Assembly (NCBI GenBank): GCA_964390065.1
Contig: CAYMGX010000001.1
Span: 53,215 to 117,214 of the forward strand
Direction of reading: 5' to 3'
DNA: 64,000 nucleotides
Source: JAAZBG01 sp964390065
Lineage (GTDB): Bacteria > Fibrobacterota > Chitinivibrionia > Chitinivibrionales > Chitinispirillaceae
Shown here: piece by piece, positions 54,775 through 63,130 of the stretch
Layout: each line of letters starts with the position of its first letter
Numbering within the stretch: position 1 is the stretch's first letter
Made by a program: the position numbers and the translations under genes
The notes under the pieces: generated by a model
What the model saw: the letters and a program-made list of their open reading frames with translations, nothing else
What the model was told of the DNA's origin: nothing
Database searches by the model: none

Positions 54775-55449
54775 TCAGAAAGAAAGATACTTTATCGCAT
54801 CTTTCCATAACATGCTATTTGTTTTAGAATTGACTGGATTTTCAACAATATGGATAAATTGCATTCCTGCACGTCGTGCACCTTCACCATCTGTGTCGTC
54901 ACGGTCTCCGATAACAAGAACTTCTGATGGATCGAGATTCCATTTTGCAGCTATTTTTTTGAAGGGTACTGGTGATGGCTTCAGGGCGCCGAATGATTCC
55001 GATGATGTCATTATGGTAAAAACACTTTTGTCAATCTTAAGGTTGTCAAGACGTTCCGGAATCCGGTCATAATCAGATAATACCGCGAGTTTAAACCCAT
55101 GCTCTTTGAGTATTTGAAGTGTTATATTCAGGTGCGGACGGGAATTTCTTAGAAAAAACATAACATTGACAAATGCTTTGTAAAAGTGTTTGTCAATCCA
55201 GCGCAAAAGCGTTTCTTCTGGTTTTTTTTCGATAGGTGCAAGCTGCTTCGCAACTTCCTGATAGAGGGCGGCTGATGATTGCAAATCAACGCCAGCATAT
55301 CTTCCCCTGATTTTAAGAAATCTTGGGAGACGCATCATATTTGGAAACAACATTATTGTAAGAAACGGGCGCATGTACCAGCGCATCCGGTACAGCGTTC
55401 CGTCAAGATCGAAAATGATTCCCTTAACTTTGTCAAGTTCAGGAAGCAT
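54775..55449 (-). CDS. HAD-superfamily phosphatase
   Basis: A 224-residue haloacid-dehalogenase-like hydrolase. Motif I is FDLDGTLY (about 13-20), with nucleophile Asp13 and Asp15. Motif II is VLSDYD, motif III the Lys in GALKPSPVPF, and motif IV GDRDDTDGEGARRAG. The helical cap (about 25-110) is the C1 type. It starts 3 bases after the aminotransferase stop, with GGTAAG upstream, so it is an operon partner. A role in amino-acid or phosphoester metabolism with that enzyme is inference. Confidence 0.85.
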   Translation of the reverse strand: MLPELDKVKGIIFDLDGTLYRMRWYMRPFLTIMLFPNMMRLPRFLKIRGRYAGVDLQSSAALYQEVAKQLAPIEKKPEETLLRWIDKHFYKAFVNVMFFLRNSRPHLNITLQILKEHGFKLAVLSDYDRIPERLDNLKIDKSVFTIMTSSESFGALKPSPVPFKKIAAKWNLDPSEVLVIGDRDDTDGEGARRAGMQFIHIVENPVNSKTNSMLWKDAIKYLSF

Positions 55450-55452
55450 TGC

Positions 55453-56757
55453 TTACTTACCAGCGCATTCTTTTGCAGCAAGATAAATGTTATCAAACAT
55501 TTTTTCCAGCAGGTCAATTGGTACTGACGAAAAAGCAACACGGATAACATCATTAAATGCTATCGTTCCAGTACTGTATTTCTCAAGGAGTGTTTTTCTG
55601 ATAGCTTCCGCATTGCCACTGTTAATTCTTACACACATGAAATACCCGCTATTGAATGGTACTGCTTTGAAAAAATCCGCGTAGTGCGGATGTGCCTTAA
55701 AAATTTCTTTTATCTTTGAGTATCTGCGCTTGAGCATCTCGAATTTTTCGATTTTTTCTTTATCGTATCCGGCGTGCAGATATGCATTATTGAGCAGCGT
55801 CTGGCCAAGGTTTGATGCATTCGAGATATTACCGCGGATCGCTCCGCCAAGTTTGGATTCAAGTGCACTATACAACACCGGTGAGTTTTTTGCGCAGCCG
55901 AATGTTGCAAAACCGACCCTGAAACCCCAGACGTAATCTTCCTTTGTAGGACCATCAAGCTTGAACGCAAGAATGCTTTCATGCGCGTCTGCAAGGTAAC
56001 CGAAAATAGATTCCGTCAAAATTCCATTTTCGTAAACAAGACCAAAATACGCATCATCAATAATGACAACGATCTCTTTACCGCCGTTAGCTGCAGCTAC
56101 AAGCAACTTCTTTATTGCAACAGCTTCATCATTGGTGATTGTATACCCGGTCGGATTGTTTGGAAAATTGAGAATAACAATTACCTTTTTGCCTTTTGAC
56201 CCGTCAATTGCACTTTTAAGCCCATCAACATTGAATGATGAATTATTTACAAATGCGGGAAACAACTTAAGGGTAGCACCGTAAGCATTACTGAAAATAA
56301 GGTCATAGTTTTCCCAGTAAAGATCCGGAGAAATAATCTCATCACCTTCATTGACAAAAAGGTATCCAGCCATTGATAAACCATGTGTCAGTGCACTGGT
56401 GACTACCGGCTGGCTGAACGTTTTACCCTTCAAAGACGGATTCTTTTTTGTCATCATGTCATTCCAGGTTTTTCTGAAATCCGGACGGCCCGGACTGGGT
56501 GCGTAGTTGAATGCATCGTTGTCTGTTAAATTAAGTTGTGCACCCAATGATGCAAGAACCATGGGATATCCATTATCCTCCAGAGCAGTTCCGATAGTTC
56601 CGTTGATTTTAGAGCCTTTAGCCTCCGCAGATTGTGAAAGTATTCCTTTTTTGGGAAAGAAGATAGCTTTTCCTTTGTCTGAGAGCATGTTTAAAACATG
56701 TGGATTGACAGATTGGATCGCATCGTTTAATTCAACCGCTTGCGGATTGTAATTCAT
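55453..56757 (-). CDS. PLP-dependent class I/II aminotransferase
   Basis: A 434-residue fold-type I aminotransferase. SALTHGLSMAGYL-type cofactor loop, NFPNNPTGY (Asn-Pro loop near 200), DDAYFGLVYE (Asp near 238), AFKLDGPTKEDYVWGFRVGF (with likely Schiff-base Lys) and a C-terminal Arg-containing region are visible. It is distinct from the AspC group and resembles a branch annotated as generic pyridoxal-phosphate aminotransferases. AGGAGC precedes the ATG. It is co-transcribed with a HAD phosphatase. The amino-acid substrate cannot be fixed. Confidence 0.85.
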   Translation of the reverse strand: MNYNPQAVELNDAIQSVNPHVLNMLSDKGKAIFFPKKGILSQSAEAKGSKINGTIGTALEDNGYPMVLASLGAQLNLTDNDAFNYAPSPGRPDFRKTWNDMMTKKNPSLKGKTFSQPVVTSALTHGLSMAGYLFVNEGDEIISPDLYWENYDLIFSNAYGATLKLFPAFVNNSSFNVDGLKSAIDGSKGKKVIVILNFPNNPTGYTITNDEAVAIKKLLVAAANGGKEIVVIIDDAYFGLVYENGILTESIFGYLADAHESILAFKLDGPTKEDYVWGFRVGFATFGCAKNSPVLYSALESKLGGAIRGNISNASNLGQTLLNNAYLHAGYDKEKIEKFEMLKRRYSKIKEIFKAHPHYADFFKAVPFNSGYFMCVRINSGNAEAIRKTLLEKYSTGTIAFNDVIRVAFSSVPIDLLEKMFDNIYLAAKECAGK

Positions 56758-57030
56758 AAAAAGCTCCTGGCTCCTCTTGATTTGGTCATAAAAATAGCCA
56801 AAAGACTCATAAGGAAATCTTTCGGCTGGTACTTTATCCGGTCTAAACCTGGGTTTCGATAAAACCGTTTAAAAATAGCTGCTTTTTGAACTCATGTCAA
56901 AGTTTTTTTTAAATTAACCACATTTTAACACAATCCGGTTCCTGGAAGATCTCACTTTACAATTATATGTACTTAAATGTAAGATATTGATTATCAATAG
57001 AAAAATGGAAAAAAATCAGATTGGAGAAGT

Positions 57031-58188
57031 ATTATCATACTCGTTTTTCTTAACCAGGGATTTCTTATACAACCCGAAACAATCAATGCGTTACGCAAAG
57101 TACCGAATTTACAGGTTATCAGCGTTGATATTACATTACATCCCAATGAAGCGCAGGTTGAGTATTTGTGTACACTTCTGCTTGAGCATCGCTGCCGTAT
57201 ACTCTTTACTGTTAATGAGTGGGGTATTGACACTGTGGGGGTTTTAAAGACATTTCTTGAAAAGCATACCATTATACATATCAATTGGTTTGTTGATGAT
57301 CCCTTTTATGATGAATTGATACATACTAAAAAATTTATCCCGTCAGAACTCCGGATCGATTTCGTTTCGGATAAAGATTACCTCCCTCGTATGATTGAAT
57401 CAGGTTATCATGCATACTTTCTGCCGCTGGGCACTGATCCGTCTGTCTTTTTTCCCTGCGATAGTCCTGTTACGTATGAATCTGTGTTTGTCGGAAATTC
57501 TTATATAAAACAAATGGATGAACTGTTAGTTGGAGCTGATGATCTGATTATGCCGATTGCCGATTTTCTGGCATCCCTGATACAACAGTTTAACAAAAAT
57601 AACAGGATTGATATTGAAGGGGAGATTTCCTCCTGCCTGAAAAAAATGCAGCTGCCATCAGGAATTTCTTTTGGTAAATCGGTGTTTCTTGCGAAACATT
57701 TTATCGGGTATCTTTACAGAAAGAATTTAGTGACTGGTCTTGTAAATACATTCGCAGGGTTTACTGTTGTTGGTGATGCCGGATGGAAACTGGCGGTAGA
57801 TCCAAAGCGAGTCATTAAAGTCGGCTATTACAGTGGATTGCGTCAGTTGTATAACGAAAGTGTTATAAATATTGATATTAACAGGATGGTGATACGAAAC
57901 GGATTTACACAAAGAACATTTGACACGCTTGCATGCAAATGTTTCTGTATTACAAGTGCAAAAGATATTGTTTCCGAGTACTTTATAACATCAGGAGATA
58001 AAAAAGAGATTGTAATGTTCAATAATTCAAATGAGTTGCATGAATTGATACGCTACTATCTGAAACATGAACAGGAGCGTAAAGCGATTGCTGAACGGGG
58101 ATACAAAAAGGTTATAGCAATGCACACCTATGATCATCGTATTGCTGAAATATTTGCAAAAGTATCAGAATTTCTCGGGAAAAAGTAA
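57031..58188 (+). CDS. CgeB-like glycosyltransferase with disrupted or unusual start
   Basis: A paralogue of the gene at 15579-16742. It shares NWFVDDPFYDE, PLGTDPSVF, NGFTQRTFDTLACKCF and the end helix HTYDHRIAEI. The codons from 57031 (IIILVFLNQGFL) match the paralogue's N-terminus, but that frame has no ATG, GTG or TTG there; the first is TTG at 57166, which would drop 45 conserved residues. An ATG at 57005 is out of frame by one base across an A7 run (57009-57015); one added A would join it to this frame. TTGGAGAAG lies just before 57031, so a rare ATT/ATC/ATA start is also possible. Function as for the paralogue. Confidence 0.7.
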   Translation: MIILVFLNQGFLIQPETINALRKVPNLQVISVDITLHPNEAQVEYLCTLLLEHRCRILFTVNEWGIDTVGVLKTFLEKHTIIHINWFVDDPFYDELIHTKKFIPSELRIDFVSDKDYLPRMIESGYHAYFLPLGTDPSVFFPCDSPVTYESVFVGNSYIKQMDELLVGADDLIMPIADFLASLIQQFNKNNRIDIEGEISSCLKKMQLPSGISFGKSVFLAKHFIGYLYRKNLVTGLVNTFAGFTVVGDAGWKLAVDPKRVIKVGYYSGLRQLYNESVINIDINRMVIRNGFTQRTFDTLACKCFCITSAKDIVSEYFITSGDKKEIVMFNNSNELHELIRYYLKHEQERKAIAERGYKKVIAMHTYDHRIAEIFAKVSEFLGKK

Positions 58189-58255
58189 TCTACCGGTCAT
58201 TGTTCTTAGCTGCGTGACTGATTTATCACACTACCAAGAAAAATGATAGTTGACT

Positions 58256-59842
58256 TTATGTTTTTTCTGATAACTTAAATTTCATAATGATAGTATTTAA
58301 GCCTTCAACAATCTTTGCAAGCTGATCTGCACTGCCTTTGATAACCGATACGCTTGATGTTGTCTCTTTGATACTGGAATCGACATTAAAAATCAGTGTC
58401 ATAATTTGTTTAATTCCATGTGCTGATGTATTTACGTTTGAAGCAATTGATTTCGCTGATGTATTTACGCTGGTCATGTTGGTGGATATTTCACTTATTG
58501 TTGCGCTTTGCTCTTCAACAGCACTGACAATTGTCTGGCTGATTGTATTTACATCACCAATTATACCATCGATTTTGGCGATTGCATCAACAGCATTATC
58601 TGTATTGTTTTGCATTTCGTTAACTAACTTTTTAATTTGACCAGTGGCATTTGCTGTCTGGTATGCCAGATTTTTAACTTCTGATGCTACAACAGCAAAA
58701 CCTTTTCCAGCCTCGCCTGCAGACGCTGCTTCAATAGTGGCATTGAGCGCAAGGAGATTTGTCTTTTTCGCAATGGAGTTGATGGTGTCTACAATTTTAC
58801 CAATCTCCCTGGCTGACTGGTCAAGTTTATCCATCAGTTGACGGGATAACTTTGATTGAGCATTGGCATCAGACGCGATTTGTGATTCTTTCTGACAATT
58901 TCGCGCGACTTCATTGAGCGATGAGCTCATTTCCTCAATTGCTGATGCAACAGTATTGATATTCAATGACATTTGTCCGGCAGTATCAGAAATTGCAGAT
59001 ATGCTGTCATCAGAATCTTTTACTGATTGTGTTGTCTGGTTGGTTTTTTCCACAATTGAGGAACTGTTGTTGGATATAACAGATGATTTTTCAGACAACT
59101 GACCGGATTCAACAGTCAACACACCGGAGTATGATTTCATATTACGTATAATTTCAGTGAATGAATCGATAGTCTGATTGACTGCCGCAGCAATGTGTCC
59201 TGTTTCGTCAATTGAAGTAACCTTGCACTTGTGGGTGAGGTCACCACGGCTTAGAGATTGGAGTGTTTCCATGACCGCTTGTATAGGCTGAATAATGCGA
59301 TTGCTGACCAGTAATGCCATGGTAATAAATAAAACAAGGAATAACAGTGATACTAACAGAGTGAATGTAATAATTGATGTTACTTTCTCTTTGACAGGTT
59401 GCAACGATATTCCAACGACAACAGTACCATATGTTGCTGCAGCAGTCTTGATTGGCGTGGCTTTTTCAATGAAGTCTCTGGTCATAAGGATTTTATCGCT
59501 GAAATTGCTGCGATTTAAATCAATTTTAAAGTCATGTGGATTGTATGAATTGATTACTTCATTATTATCATCAAATATAATCACATAGGATATCTGTTTT
59601 TTCTCTTTAAGCGTTTCATAAGCCGTATTCATGGCTTTGAAATCACCGGCATCCAATGCAACACCAAACCCGTAGGATAGCAGGTCTGCAACAATATCAA
59701 TTTCTTCAGATAATGTTTGCTTGGTTTCTGATGACTTATTTGAAGGGAAATATAAAATTGCAAGCACACTGATAGATACGATTATAACAAGTGGAATAGC
59801 AAGTATTTTATTGCGGATGCTGATTTGTAAAAATTTGAGCAT
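58256..59842 (-). CDS. Methyl-accepting chemotaxis protein with periplasmic sensor
   Basis: A 528-residue chemoreceptor. ATG 59842 follows GGAGGATC. The first helix (about 13-33) and a second (about 165-190) bracket a sensor of about 130 residues resembling a single Cache domain, with the VADLLSYGFGVALDAGDFK stretch. HAMP lies at about 190-245 (IQPIQAVMETLQSLSRGDLT). The signalling hairpin is INSIAKKTNLLALNATIEAA. It differs from the receptor at 16882-18603 in its sensor, so the two should respond to different signals. Confidence 0.93.
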   Translation of the reverse strand: MLKFLQISIRNKILAIPLVIIVSISVLAILYFPSNKSSETKQTLSEEIDIVADLLSYGFGVALDAGDFKAMNTAYETLKEKKQISYVIIFDDNNEVINSYNPHDFKIDLNRSNFSDKILMTRDFIEKATPIKTAAATYGTVVVGISLQPVKEKVTSIITFTLLVSLLFLVLFITMALLVSNRIIQPIQAVMETLQSLSRGDLTHKCKVTSIDETGHIAAAVNQTIDSFTEIIRNMKSYSGVLTVESGQLSEKSSVISNNSSSIVEKTNQTTQSVKDSDDSISAISDTAGQMSLNINTVASAIEEMSSSLNEVARNCQKESQIASDANAQSKLSRQLMDKLDQSAREIGKIVDTINSIAKKTNLLALNATIEAASAGEAGKGFAVVASEVKNLAYQTANATGQIKKLVNEMQNNTDNAVDAIAKIDGIIGDVNTISQTIVSAVEEQSATISEISTNMTSVNTSAKSIASNVNTSAHGIKQIMTLIFNVDSSIKETTSSVSVIKGSADQLAKIVEGLNTIIMKFKLSEKT

Positions 59843-60064
59843 TAAAGATCCTCCGGTTGCAAATACCTTAATAATTTTTATATTGTACAATCATGTAAAA
59901 AATGTGTACATAGAAATGATAGTCAATAATTAAACAAAGACATGTAATCTGTTGCCAATAAAAGGAGAAATATGTTGTATTGTGCTTGATTAAACCTTAT
60001 ATTTTAAATTATAAATTGTTTTGATGTTGCCAAAATAAATATCATCAATAGTTTGGTTGTTGTT

Positions 60065-60093
60065 TTGCAGAATACTAATCAATTGCGTTTAAT
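60065..60093 (+). promoter_or_regulatory. Weak candidate promoter for GH44 gene
   Basis: TTGCAG and TTTAAT are 17 bases apart, 27 bases before the GTG start. Confidence 0.25.
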
Positions 60094-60120
60094 TATATAT
60101 ACAACTTCAGGAGGTGTTTT

Positions 60121-62718
60121 GTGAGTCGAACTTTTATCAGTTTTCTTTCTTTTCTTGGTATTGCTTTAGCTACTGTGCCATCATTCTCTCAGGCTGTATT
60201 TGAGATTAATCCGGATTCTGCAAAACGTTCTATTAGTCCGGCAATCTACGGTGTGAATACCGTTGTTCTCACTAAGGATAATGTCAATTCATACCTTCTA
60301 TCTGCCAATTTGAAAGCAGAGCGTATTGGAGGAAACAGGTTAACAGCTTATAATTGGGAGAATAACTATTCAAATGCGGGAAGCGATTGGATTCATAACA
60401 GCGATGACCATTTGATGAATAATCCAGTTAAAACCACAGCAACTCCCGGTGGAACAATGAGCACATTTATGGATCGCTGCAGAAATTTAAACGAATATGC
60501 AACTATTCAGCTTCCGCTTGCCGGGTATGTTGTTGCAGACAATGGTGGATCGGTAACCGAGGCTCAGGTTGCTCCATCTGCACGCTGGAAAAAAGTTGTT
60601 TTTCAGAAAGGCAGTGCTTTTGCATCAACACCCTCTGTTTCTGATGAAAATGTATACATTGATGAATTTGTAAATTTTATGGTTCAGAAATATGGCAAAG
60701 CCAGTGAGGGAGGCGTTAAGAGTTATTGTCTTGATAATGAACCGGGGTTGTGGTCGTCAACACATGCACGTATCATCCCGACACCATTATCAGTTGACAC
60801 GGTGATTGCCAGATCCGTAGCACTTTCAAAGGCTGTCAAGGTAGTTGATCCATCAGCAGAAATTCTTGGTTATGAAGCATTTGGTTGGATGGAATACCAC
60901 AATTTCTATCAATCGAACGGATGGGACAATTATAAATCAAAATATGATTGGGCGATTAGTGCTTACCTGAGTGAAATGAAGAAAAAATCATCAGAATCCG
61001 GTATGCGTCTCCTTGATGTCCTCACGGTGCATTGGTATCCTGAGGCAAAGGGTGATAAACGCATTTGTGAAGATACAGCAGGAACAGAATCAACAATTCA
61101 GGCACGGTTACAGGCGCCACGCTCTCTCTGGGATTCTACCTATGTTGAAACAAGCTGGATTACAAGTTCCAACGGTAATAAACCAATTAACCTTATCCCG
61201 CGTCTTACTAAGTCAATTGACACATCGTACCCGGGAACAAAGCTGGGAATCACCGAGTATAATTATGGCGGTTCTGCACATATATCCGGAGCACTGGCAC
61301 TTTGTGACGTGCTCGGTGTTTTTGGAAGTAATGGTGTTTATGTAGCGAATTATCATGAAGCAGTCAAGGGTTTTATTGCCCCGGCATTCCAGATGTATCA
61401 GAACTTTGACGGAAAATTGAGTACGTATGGTGACACGAGTGTTGCAGCATCATCACCAAGTGTTGAAGATTATTCTGTGTATGCATCAGTTGATTCAAAG
61501 AGCAGCAAACTGCTTCATATCATGCTTATTAACAAAAAGAGTACTGAATCAGAAGTTACTTTTCAGATCAAGGGAACAAAGCAATATAAAGCAGGTATTG
61601 TGTATGCGCTCACAAAAGACAGTGCAGCAATCGGTCGTCTGAACGATGTCGATCCGATCAGTGATAATAATGTCAGCTATACAGTTCCAGGTCATGCGGT
61701 ACTTCATTTTATATTGTCAACTGACAATACGGTTGATCTGTTAACAAAAACGACCTACACACTAAATGCGTCAACACTTGGTAATGGAAAAATTCTTCAA
61801 AGTGTTAACGGAACACGCTTTACAGATGGATCACAGGTAACATTAACAGCCGTTCCTGATAGCGGGTGGAGTTTTGATGGGTGGGTTGGAACAGACTCCA
61901 GCACTAATAAGACAATGACTTTAACCATGAACAGTAATAAATCGGTTCAGGCACAATTCAGCAGCAGTCAGGAACTTATTCCTAATGGTGATTTTTCTAA
62001 TGGCACAGCAAACTGGAGCCTTAACACCTGGAGTGAGGATGGATCATCAAAGGGAACGGCATCAGTAGTTGATGGCGTATTGACGTATGTTATTCAGAAT
62101 GGGGGGCCGGAAACCTGGAATACCCAGATATTCCAGAACACTCTTTCTTATGTCAAAGGGAAGAAATACACTCTGTCTTTTGATGCCTGGGCACTTGTTG
62201 AACATGAATTGAACATATACGCTGCAAAAGGCGCACTTTCAAAAACGATTACACTTGGTACAAGTAAACCTGTAACATCATATTCCTATACCTTTACAGT
62301 GGATAGCAGTGATGCGGCCGGACGTCTCTCGTTTGACATGGGTGGAAAAGGTGCTGGATCTGCAGGAACAGTGTATCTTGACAACATTTCACTAAAAATT
62401 GAGAATGGCCAGAATCCAGTTGTCAAAAATCCGGCTGGGAACAAAACAACCGGTACAGAGTTTATTGTATACGCAGGTAAAGGAGTTGCGGCAACGCTTT
62501 ATTCAAAATGCTCATCAGGTCCGGTTACACTTTCGATCTGTGATCTCTCCGGAAGAATAGTTGGGTCACTTTACAATGGTAATATCAACGGTAAAAGAAT
62601 GGCTTTTAATGTCAATAAGGATGTATCATCACGTAGTAAAGCCTTTGCATCCGGGATGTATATAATACGTTTGCAAACACAGGGATCATCAGAATATTGC
62701 AGAATGCTGGTTAAATAA
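60121..62718 (+). CDS. Secreted multidomain GH44 endoglucanase
   Basis: An 865-residue extracellular enzyme of glycoside hydrolase family 44 (endo-glucanase/xyloglucanase). A GTG start follows AGGAGG, then a signal peptide (FISFLSFLGIALATVPSFSQ). The catalytic domain (about 25-540) has acid/base Glu207 in YCLDNEP and nucleophile Glu379 in LGITEYNYGG, both intact. A divergent InlB/Listeria-Bacteroides repeat unit (about 545-615, GWSFDGWVG) is followed by a CBM4/9-like domain (about 620-760, IPNGDFSNGTANWSL). A C-terminal sorting-type domain (about 785-865, VTLSICDLSGRIVG, SGMYIIRLQT) ends the protein. Confidence 0.93.
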   Translation: MSRTFISFLSFLGIALATVPSFSQAVFEINPDSAKRSISPAIYGVNTVVLTKDNVNSYLLSANLKAERIGGNRLTAYNWENNYSNAGSDWIHNSDDHLMNNPVKTTATPGGTMSTFMDRCRNLNEYATIQLPLAGYVVADNGGSVTEAQVAPSARWKKVVFQKGSAFASTPSVSDENVYIDEFVNFMVQKYGKASEGGVKSYCLDNEPGLWSSTHARIIPTPLSVDTVIARSVALSKAVKVVDPSAEILGYEAFGWMEYHNFYQSNGWDNYKSKYDWAISAYLSEMKKKSSESGMRLLDVLTVHWYPEAKGDKRICEDTAGTESTIQARLQAPRSLWDSTYVETSWITSSNGNKPINLIPRLTKSIDTSYPGTKLGITEYNYGGSAHISGALALCDVLGVFGSNGVYVANYHEAVKGFIAPAFQMYQNFDGKLSTYGDTSVAASSPSVEDYSVYASVDSKSSKLLHIMLINKKSTESEVTFQIKGTKQYKAGIVYALTKDSAAIGRLNDVDPISDNNVSYTVPGHAVLHFILSTDNTVDLLTKTTYTLNASTLGNGKILQSVNGTRFTDGSQVTLTAVPDSGWSFDGWVGTDSSTNKTMTLTMNSNKSVQAQFSSSQELIPNGDFSNGTANWSLNTWSEDGSSKGTASVVDGVLTYVIQNGGPETWNTQIFQNTLSYVKGKKYTLSFDAWALVEHELNIYAAKGALSKTITLGTSKPVTSYSYTFTVDSSDAAGRLSFDMGGKGAGSAGTVYLDNISLKIENGQNPVVKNPAGNKTTGTEFIVYAGKGVAATLYSKCSSGPVTLSICDLSGRIVGSLYNGNINGKRMAFNVNKDVSSRSKAFASGMYIIRLQTQGSSEYCRMLVK

Positions 62719-62743
62719 TTATTGTGTAATACATTGACATATT

Positions 62744-62767
62744 GCAAAGTGAATAGTGGCACTTTGC
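62744..62767 (+). terminator. Hairpin after GH44 gene
   Basis: GCAAAGTG and CACTTTGC form an 8-bp stem with an 8-base loop, 25 bases after the stop. There is no T tract, so the terminator call is tentative. Confidence 0.4.
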
Positions 62768-62791
62768 TATATATTCGGCAGTTGATTTTAT

Positions 62792-62875
62792 GCGCTAAAA
62801 GCGCAAGGTATATCAGCCCGGGCTGACAGGCCCGGGTTAAAATATACCCAATAATTTTCCAAGCCCTGAAAGGGC
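62792..62875. repeat. Multi-hairpin palindromic intergenic element
   Basis: Three nested or adjacent palindromes occur in 84 bases: GCGCT-AAA-AGCGC (62792-62804); GGTATAT pairing with ATATACC (62807-62848) around AGCCCGGG and CCCGGGTT, including the perfect palindrome CAGCCCGGGCTG (62814-62825); and GCCCT-GAA-AGGGC (62863-62875). It is far more GC-rich than its surroundings and looks like a dispersed palindromic repeat. Confidence 0.6.
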
Positions 62876-62939
62876 GACACACTTATATGTCAATCCCATA
62901 AATACCGTTCATCATGTTCAACTCCGTATGCGTTTAATA

Positions 62940-63130
62940 TTATTTACCTTCCCCCGGCCAATCCAGCGGCAAACCGATAGGCGGATTCTCAAGAACAGGG
63001 ATTGTAATTGCCAGTTGCTCCAATGTGCTTTTCTGTAAACATATTTTCTTAGTATCTTTCACAGCTTTATAATCAGCTTTTCATTGTAACTGTAAACAAG
63101 ACCATGCAGATCCCAAATTGTCAACGTATC
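62940..63130 (-). pseudogene. Frameshifted remnant of a gene related to the neighbouring lipoprotein
   Basis: Read leftward, one frame from 63130 encodes DTLTIWDLHGLVYSYNEK, and a second frame continues ADYKAVKDTKKICLQK and ends in ENPPIGLPLDWPGEGK with a TAA at 62940. Adding one base in an A run near 63083 would join the two. Its tail (NPPIGLPLDWP) repeats the tail of the adjacent partial lipoprotein (NAPIGLPLDWP), so it looks like a decayed tandem copy or a sequencing frameshift. It has no start of its own that I can see. Confidence 0.5.
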
